Origin: Opitutaceae bacterium
GTDB taxonomy: Bacteria; Verrucomicrobiota; Verrucomicrobiia; Opitutales; Opitutaceae
Assembly: GCA_025352845.1 (NCBI GenBank)
Contig: JANXSC010000238.1
Location: forward strand, 1-10,277
Reading direction: 5' to 3'
DNA: 10,277 bases
Shown here: positions 6,234-10,277 of the stretch, piece after piece
Numbering within the stretch: the first letter of the stretch is position 1
How the letters are laid out: every line of letters begins with the position of its first letter
The notes under the pieces: model-generated
Database searches by the model: none
The model's input: only the letters and a program-made list of their open reading frames with translations
Told to the model about the DNA's origin: nothing
Position numbers and translations under genes: made by a program

Positions 6234-8582
6234 ATGTTCCTCGAGAAATTCACCGCGTGGATGTTCCGCTTCCGCACGCCGCTCGTGTGCGGCTTTGCGG
6301 CGCTCACGGCGGTGATGGCGTTGTTCGCGGCGCAACTGCGCGTCGATGCCAGTTTCAACAAATCGCTGCCGCTCGATCACGACTACATCCGCACGTTCAC
6401 AAAATACCAGCGCGACTTCGGCGGGGCCAACCGCGTGCTCGTCGCCCTCATGGCCAAAAGCGGCGACATCTTCACGCCGGAGTTTTTCGCCGAGCTGAAA
6501 AAAGTCACCGACGAGGTCACGTTTCTCCCCGCCGTCGATCGCGCGCAGGTGCAGTCCCTCTTCACACCCAACGTCCGCTACGTCGAGGTGATCGAGGATG
6601 GGTTTGCCGGCGGCAACGTGATCCCCGCGGACTTCGCGCCTTCGCCCGCCGCGTTCGCCAAGGTCCGCGAGAACATCGTGAAGTCCGGCAAGCTCGGTCA
6701 GCTCGTCGCGAACGATTTCACCGGCGCCATTGTCAGCGCCCAGCTGCTCGAAATCGATCCGAGCACGGGCGCGAAGTTCGACTATGCGCGCGTGGCCGCG
6801 GGCTTCGAGGCGCTGCGCACCCGCGTTTACACCGAGAGCGGTGGCGCGGTGCGCGTCCACATCATCGGTTTCGCGAAGGTCATTGGCGATGTCAGCGACG
6901 GCGCGCGCGGCGTGCTCACGCTTTTTGGCATATCCATCTTCGTCACCACGCTGCTCGTCTGGCACTACGCGGGCCGCTGGAAACTGGCGCTCGCGCCCGT
7001 GCTGTGTTCGCTCGTCGCCGTCGTCTGGCAGCTCGGGGCGCTGACCGCGCTCGGTTACGGTATCGATCCGTTTTCTATTTTGGTGCCGTTCCTCGTCTTC
7101 GCGATCGGTGTGAGCCACGGCGTGCAGAAGATCTGCACGTTTCGCAACGAGGTCTTCAAGGGCCAGGACGGCCCCGCCGCCGCGCGTGCCGCCTTCAGGC
7201 AGCTCATCGTGCCCGGCATCGTGGCGCTGCTGACCGACACCGTCGGCTTCATCACGATGCTCGTGATCAAGATTCCCACGATTCAGGAACTCGCCATCAC
7301 GGCGAGCCTCGGCGTGAGCGTGATCGCCATCACCAATTTTTTCCTGCTGCCCATCCTGCTCTCGTATCTCCACCTGCCGCCGTCCTACGCGGACTGGGTG
7401 GTGCGACGTCGGGCCACGGGCGACCGGCTCTGGCAACGCCTCGCGCACGGCATGAGACCGAAGCCGTCGAAAATCATCATCGTCATCGGCCTCGCGCTCG
7501 GCGCGTGGGGCGCGTGGACGGCCGGCGCGATTCACATCGGCGATACGCAGGCCGGCGTGCCCGAACTGCGGCCCAACTCGCGCTACAACGCCGACACGCG
7601 CGTCATCACTTCCCAGTTCAGCATCGGCGTGGACATCCTCTCCGTGATCGTCGAAACCGTGCCCAACGGTTGCGTGGATCACGAGGTCGTCTCGCTCATG
7701 GACGAGTTCGAGGGCCACATCCGCCTCGTGCCTGGCGTGCAGTCCGTCGTCTCGCTCCCGGCGATGGCGAAACTCGTGAACGCCGGCTATAGCGAGGGCG
7801 CGCTCAAATGGCGCATCCTCCCCCGCAACCCGCAGGCGCTCGCGCAGGCCGTCTCGCCGATCGAGACCGCGACAGGATTACTGAACGCCGACGGCAGTGT
7901 GATGCCCGTGATGATTTTCCTCGCCGACCACAAGGCGGAGACGCTCCTCGCCGTGACCGCGGCGGTGAAAATATTTGCCGCGACGCATCCGTCGCCCAAG
8001 GCAAAGTTCCTCCTCGCCAGCGGCAACGCCGGCGTCATGGCCGCGACCAACGAGGTCGTGCGCGCCGCCGAGCACCCGATTCTCTACTGGGTCTTCGGCG
8101 CGGTGATTGCGCTCTGCCTGATCACGTTCCGCTCCGTGCGCGCCACCCTCTGCCTCGTCGTCCCGCTCGCGATCGTGAACTACCTCGCCTACGCGCTGAT
8201 GGTTTACCTCGGGATCGGGTTGAAAACCTCCACGCTGCCAATGGTCGCGCTCGGCGTCGGCATCGGCGTGGACTACGGCATCTACATTTTCGCGCGGTTG
8301 CAGGCGGAGCTGAACGCCGGCGAATATTTCGAGGATGCGATGTATGGCGCGCTGAAGGATGCGGGGGCCGCGGTGGTCTTCACCGGCCTCACGCTCGCGA
8401 TCGGCGTGAGCCTGTGGGTTTTCTCCGACCTGAAATTCCAGGCCGACATGGGCCTGCTGCTCACCTTCATGTTTTTGGTCAACATGCTCGGCGCCATCGT
8501 CCTCCTGCCCGCGATGGCCCGCTGGTTCTGGCGTCACCACACCGGCCGCACGCAAGCGCCGTTTCCAATGGGGAAACGGTAG
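6234..8582 (+). CDS. MMPL/RND superfamily inner-membrane transporter
   Basis: The 782-residue product has two similar halves. In each, one membrane segment is followed by a periplasmic domain (about 37-225 and 435-612) and then five more segments. Predicted helices are near 12-33, 226-244, 250-272, 279-298, 326-348, 352-379, 412-434, 616-632, 636-658, 664-688, 710-730 and 738-764. Twelve segments and this spacing fit the RND superfamily, in the short MMPL-like form (COG1033 type) rather than the longer AcrB type. The second half has GVGIGVDYGIYIFARL, with Asp680-Tyr681 matching the proton-relay pair of MmpL proteins. The equivalent point in the first half reads AIGVSHGVQKI (Ser294-His295). 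No periplasmic adaptor (MFP) or TolC gene lies nearby. AGGA at 6215-6218 is a distant, weak ribosome site. Export of a hydrophobic compound is inferred from the family. Confidence 0.93.
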   Translation: MFLEKFTAWMFRFRTPLVCGFAALTAVMALFAAQLRVDASFNKSLPLDHDYIRTFTKYQRDFGGANRVLVALMAKSGDIFTPEFFAELKKVTDEVTFLPAVDRAQVQSLFTPNVRYVEVIEDGFAGGNVIPADFAPSPAAFAKVRENIVKSGKLGQLVANDFTGAIVSAQLLEIDPSTGAKFDYARVAAGFEALRTRVYTESGGAVRVHIIGFAKVIGDVSDGARGVLTLFGISIFVTTLLVWHYAGRWKLALAPVLCSLVAVVWQLGALTALGYGIDPFSILVPFLVFAIGVSHGVQKICTFRNEVFKGQDGPAAARAAFRQLIVPGIVALLTDTVGFITMLVIKIPTIQELAITASLGVSVIAITNFFLLPILLSYLHLPPSYADWVVRRRATGDRLWQRLAHGMRPKPSKIIIVIGLALGAWGAWTAGAIHIGDTQAGVPELRPNSRYNADTRVITSQFSIGVDILSVIVETVPNGCVDHEVVSLMDEFEGHIRLVPGVQSVVSLPAMAKLVNAGYSEGALKWRILPRNPQALAQAVSPIETATGLLNADGSVMPVMIFLADHKAETLLAVTAAVKIFAATHPSPKAKFLLASGNAGVMAATNEVVRAAEHPILYWVFGAVIALCLITFRSVRATLCLVVPLAIVNYLAYALMVYLGIGLKTSTLPMVALGVGIGVDYGIYIFARLQAELNAGEYFEDAMYGALKDAGAAVVFTGLTLAIGVSLWVFSDLKFQADMGLLLTFMFLVNMLGAIVLLPAMARWFWRHHTGRTQAPFPMGKR

Positions 8583-8724
8583 GGGCCAAAAAGTCTGTCA
8601 TGCTGAGAACCCCAGCATACCAACGTCCGGGCGCATCTCAGTTTATTGCCGTCGTAGCGCGCCTCGTTCGCGCCCTCCGAAAACCGGGCGTGGACGAGCC
8701 ACACCCGAACCACTGGCGGCCGGA
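8583..8724. other. Convergent intergenic gap with two weak hairpins
   Basis: These 142 bases lie between the 3' ends of the transporter and kinase genes. ATGCTG (8600-8605) pairs with CAGCAT (8613-8618). Read on the minus strand, this stem is followed within a few bases by ACTTTTT, so it could be a poor terminator for the kinase. A second imperfect hairpin pairs CTCGT/ACGAG and GCCC/GGGC (8663-8698, with an internal loop). It follows GTAGCGCG at 8654-8661, the same eight bases that open the element at 88-148, so it may be a decayed REP-like unit. No gene is seen. Confidence 0.4.
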
Positions 8725-10089
8725 TTACGAAATCCCGAAGGTGGCAATGCTGCGGCGGAGTTCAGCGAGGGGCACCGGCTTGACCAAATGCACCGTGAAG
8801 CCCGCCTCATGCGAGCGCGCGACGTCTGCTTCCATGCCATAGCCGCTTAACGCGATGCCACGCAGGCCGTAGGTCGCGCGCAATGTTTTCATCAGCTCGG
8901 TGCCCAGCCCGTCGGGCAGGCCAAGGTCGGAAATCACGAGATCGAATTTATTTGCCGCCGCCGCGCCCAAAGCCTCGGCGATGTTCGTCGCGGTGATGAC
9001 GTGGTGGCCGTCGCGCCGGAGGACGACGCCAAGCGTCTGGAGCGTGTTCACATGGTCGTCCACGAGGAGCAATCGAAGGGGCACGGCGACTCGTGGGACT
9101 TCCCGGGGGACCGCGGCCGTTGCCGGCAAACGGTCGGCAAAAGGCAAAAGGCTGCCGCTTTCGCCGGTCGGGGGCTCGATGGCGCCCGGCAGCTCGACGA
9201 GGAATGTCGCTCCGCGATTCGGCCCGGCGCTGTGAGCACTGATCCGACCACCGTGCAAGTCCACGATCGCCCGCGCGATGGCCAGCCCGAGGCCGACTCC
9301 GCCGAAGCGATGCTCGCCGGCGAGGGTGCCTTGATTGAAGGGCAGGAAAATCTGTTCGAGCGACTCGGGCTCGATGCCGATGCCAGTATCGGTGACGGCG
9401 ATGCGCAGCCACCCCGCGCCGTCCGGCTGCTTTTGGTCGCGGGTGTAAATGGAAATCTTTCCGAGCCGGGGCGTGAATTTCACGGCATTGCGCAACAGGT
9501 TCCAGATGATTTGCTGGAAGCGGGTGGAGTCGGCCATGAGCCCGCTGCAGTGGGCGGCAAAGTTGCATTCGATGGAGATTCCCTTGCCCCTGGCGTCATC
9601 GCGCACCGTCGCGAGAGCCAGGCCGATCAGGAGATGCGCGTCGCACCGCTCGGCCCGCAGCGGGAGTTTGCCGCGCGTGATCGCGGTCAGGTCGAGCAGG
9701 TCGTCGATGAGCCGCGCTTCGAGCAGGATATTGCGCTCCATCATGGCGAGTTGTTCGCGGACGTCGGCGGGAAGTCGCAGGTCTTCGCGCAGGAGGGAGG
9801 CGGCGACCAGCACGGGCGTCAGCGGGGTGCGCAACTCGTGCGACAGCGCGGCGATAAATTCATCCTTCGAACGACTCGCCCGTTCGAGGGCGCCTTGCGT
9901 ATTTTTCATTTCGGTCACGTCCGTGCTTGAGGCGATCCACATCAGCACCTTGTCGTCCGCGCCGCGCATGGCGTGGGCGAGACTGAGGTGCCAGCGATAG
10001 ATGCCATCGTGCCGCCGAAAACGGTGCTCCAATTGAAAATGTTCGCCCGTCTCCACCGCCTGTTTCCAATGGCGAACAGTTTCCTCCAC
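8725..10089 (-). CDS. Hybrid sensor histidine kinase with receiver domain, apparently 5'-truncated
   Basis: From the GTG at 10089 the product has 454 residues. A partial PAS domain (about 1-62) shows EHRFRRHDGIYRWHLS and ends in SSTDVTEMK. The HisKA domain has the phospho-acceptor His84 in SHELRTP. The ATPase domain has the N box (Asn197, Asn201 in NLLRNAVKFTP), DTGIGIE (234-240) and GVGLGLA (264-270). A receiver domain (about 338-450) has Asp344/Asp345, phospho-acceptor Asp388 in SDLGLPDG, Ser415 and Lys437. No output domain follows, so phosphate is probably passed to a separate protein. The frame stays open upstream of the GTG to a TAA at 10156-10158, adding FLEQIKDWGWTQFIHPED, which also belongs to the PAS fold. 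The first part of that PAS domain is missing and no good start codon precedes it, so the gene looks broken at its 5' end. No membrane segment remains. It converges on the transporter and has no evident link to it. Confidence 0.85.
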   Translation of the reverse strand: MEETVRHWKQAVETGEHFQLEHRFRRHDGIYRWHLSLAHAMRGADDKVLMWIASSTDVTEMKNTQGALERASRSKDEFIAALSHELRTPLTPVLVAASLLREDLRLPADVREQLAMMERNILLEARLIDDLLDLTAITRGKLPLRAERCDAHLLIGLALATVRDDARGKGISIECNFAAHCSGLMADSTRFQQIIWNLLRNAVKFTPRLGKISIYTRDQKQPDGAGWLRIAVTDTGIGIEPESLEQIFLPFNQGTLAGEHRFGGVGLGLAIARAIVDLHGGRISAHSAGPNRGATFLVELPGAIEPPTGESGSLLPFADRLPATAAVPREVPRVAVPLRLLLVDDHVNTLQTLGVVLRRDGHHVITATNIAEALGAAAANKFDLVISDLGLPDGLGTELMKTLRATYGLRGIALSGYGMEADVARSHEAGFTVHLVKPVPLAELRRSIATFGIS

Positions 10090-10140
10090 GTCCTCGGGAT
10101 GGATGAATTGGGTCCAACCCCAATCTTTGATCTGCTCTAG

Positions 10141-10277
10141 GAAAGCGCTGATTAATTATCGCCGAAGGTTTTGCTAATCGCGCAGTGACTAATTTTCGCG
10201 GCAAACCGGCTGTGTGCAGCTGAATATCTGCCCGTAAGAGGCTTTGATTTTTTCGGTTTCCAACTGCATCGAATTAA
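10141..10277. other. Low-GC segment upstream of the truncated kinase; possible insertion or rearrangement junction
   Basis: These 137 bases are about 45 % GC (62 of 137 counted), far below the rest of the window. Homology to the PAS domain stops around 10140-10150. On the minus strand a short frame, open from the right edge, reads MQLETEKIKASYGQIF and ends at a TAG at 10189-10191. It could be the 3' end of another gene but matches no family I recognise. CTAAT occurs twice, at 10174-10178 and 10189-10193. No insertion-sequence end or tRNA was recognised. The sequence is cut off by the window edge, so its nature is open. Confidence 0.4.

Noticed and set aside
5964..7718. A 584-codon antisense open frame under the YCF48-type and transporter genes
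   Set aside because: Its composition is His/Arg/Glu/Asp-rich shadow sequence with no domain, and it overlaps two well-supported genes.

Overview
This is a high-GC window (mid-60s % by eye, falling to about 45 % in the last 137 bases) from a Gram-negative bacterium. Signal peptides, an outer-membrane barrel ending in Phe and an RND-type pump show two membranes. Weak or absent Shine-Dalgarno sequences and GTAG-ended palindromes would suit Verrucomicrobiota, perhaps Opitutaceae, but that placement is recollection and not proven by anything in the window.

Layout. Positions 1-1421 (minus strand) hold the first 473 codons of a uvrA gene, which runs off the left edge. It carries an in-frame palindromic element. 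A 188-base gap separates it from a plus-strand block of four genes: a DUF1302 outer-membrane protein (1610-3580), a DUF1329 LolA-like periplasmic protein (3723-5084), a YCF48/BNR-repeat beta-propeller (5240-6208) and an MMPL/RND-type inner-membrane transporter (6234-8582). After a 142-base convergent gap, a hybrid histidine kinase/receiver gene lies on the minus strand (8725-10089). It seems to have lost its 5' end where the base composition changes abruptly near 10145.

How the genes may work together. The four plus-strand genes put one predicted component in each layer of the envelope: inner-membrane pump, two exported soluble proteins (one of a fold known to carry lipids) and an outer-membrane barrel. 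This looks like a trans-envelope path for a hydrophobic or amphiphilic molecule. The substrate, and whether it moves in or out, cannot be read from the sequence. An intrinsic terminator and a long inverted repeat between genes two and three suggest two transcription units, or partial read-through.

The window is also rich in palindromic elements. There are three clear ones, two with GTAG/CTAC ends like the REP/BIME elements mobilised by RAYT transposases, plus some weaker hairpins. One clear element lies inside the uvrA reading frame.
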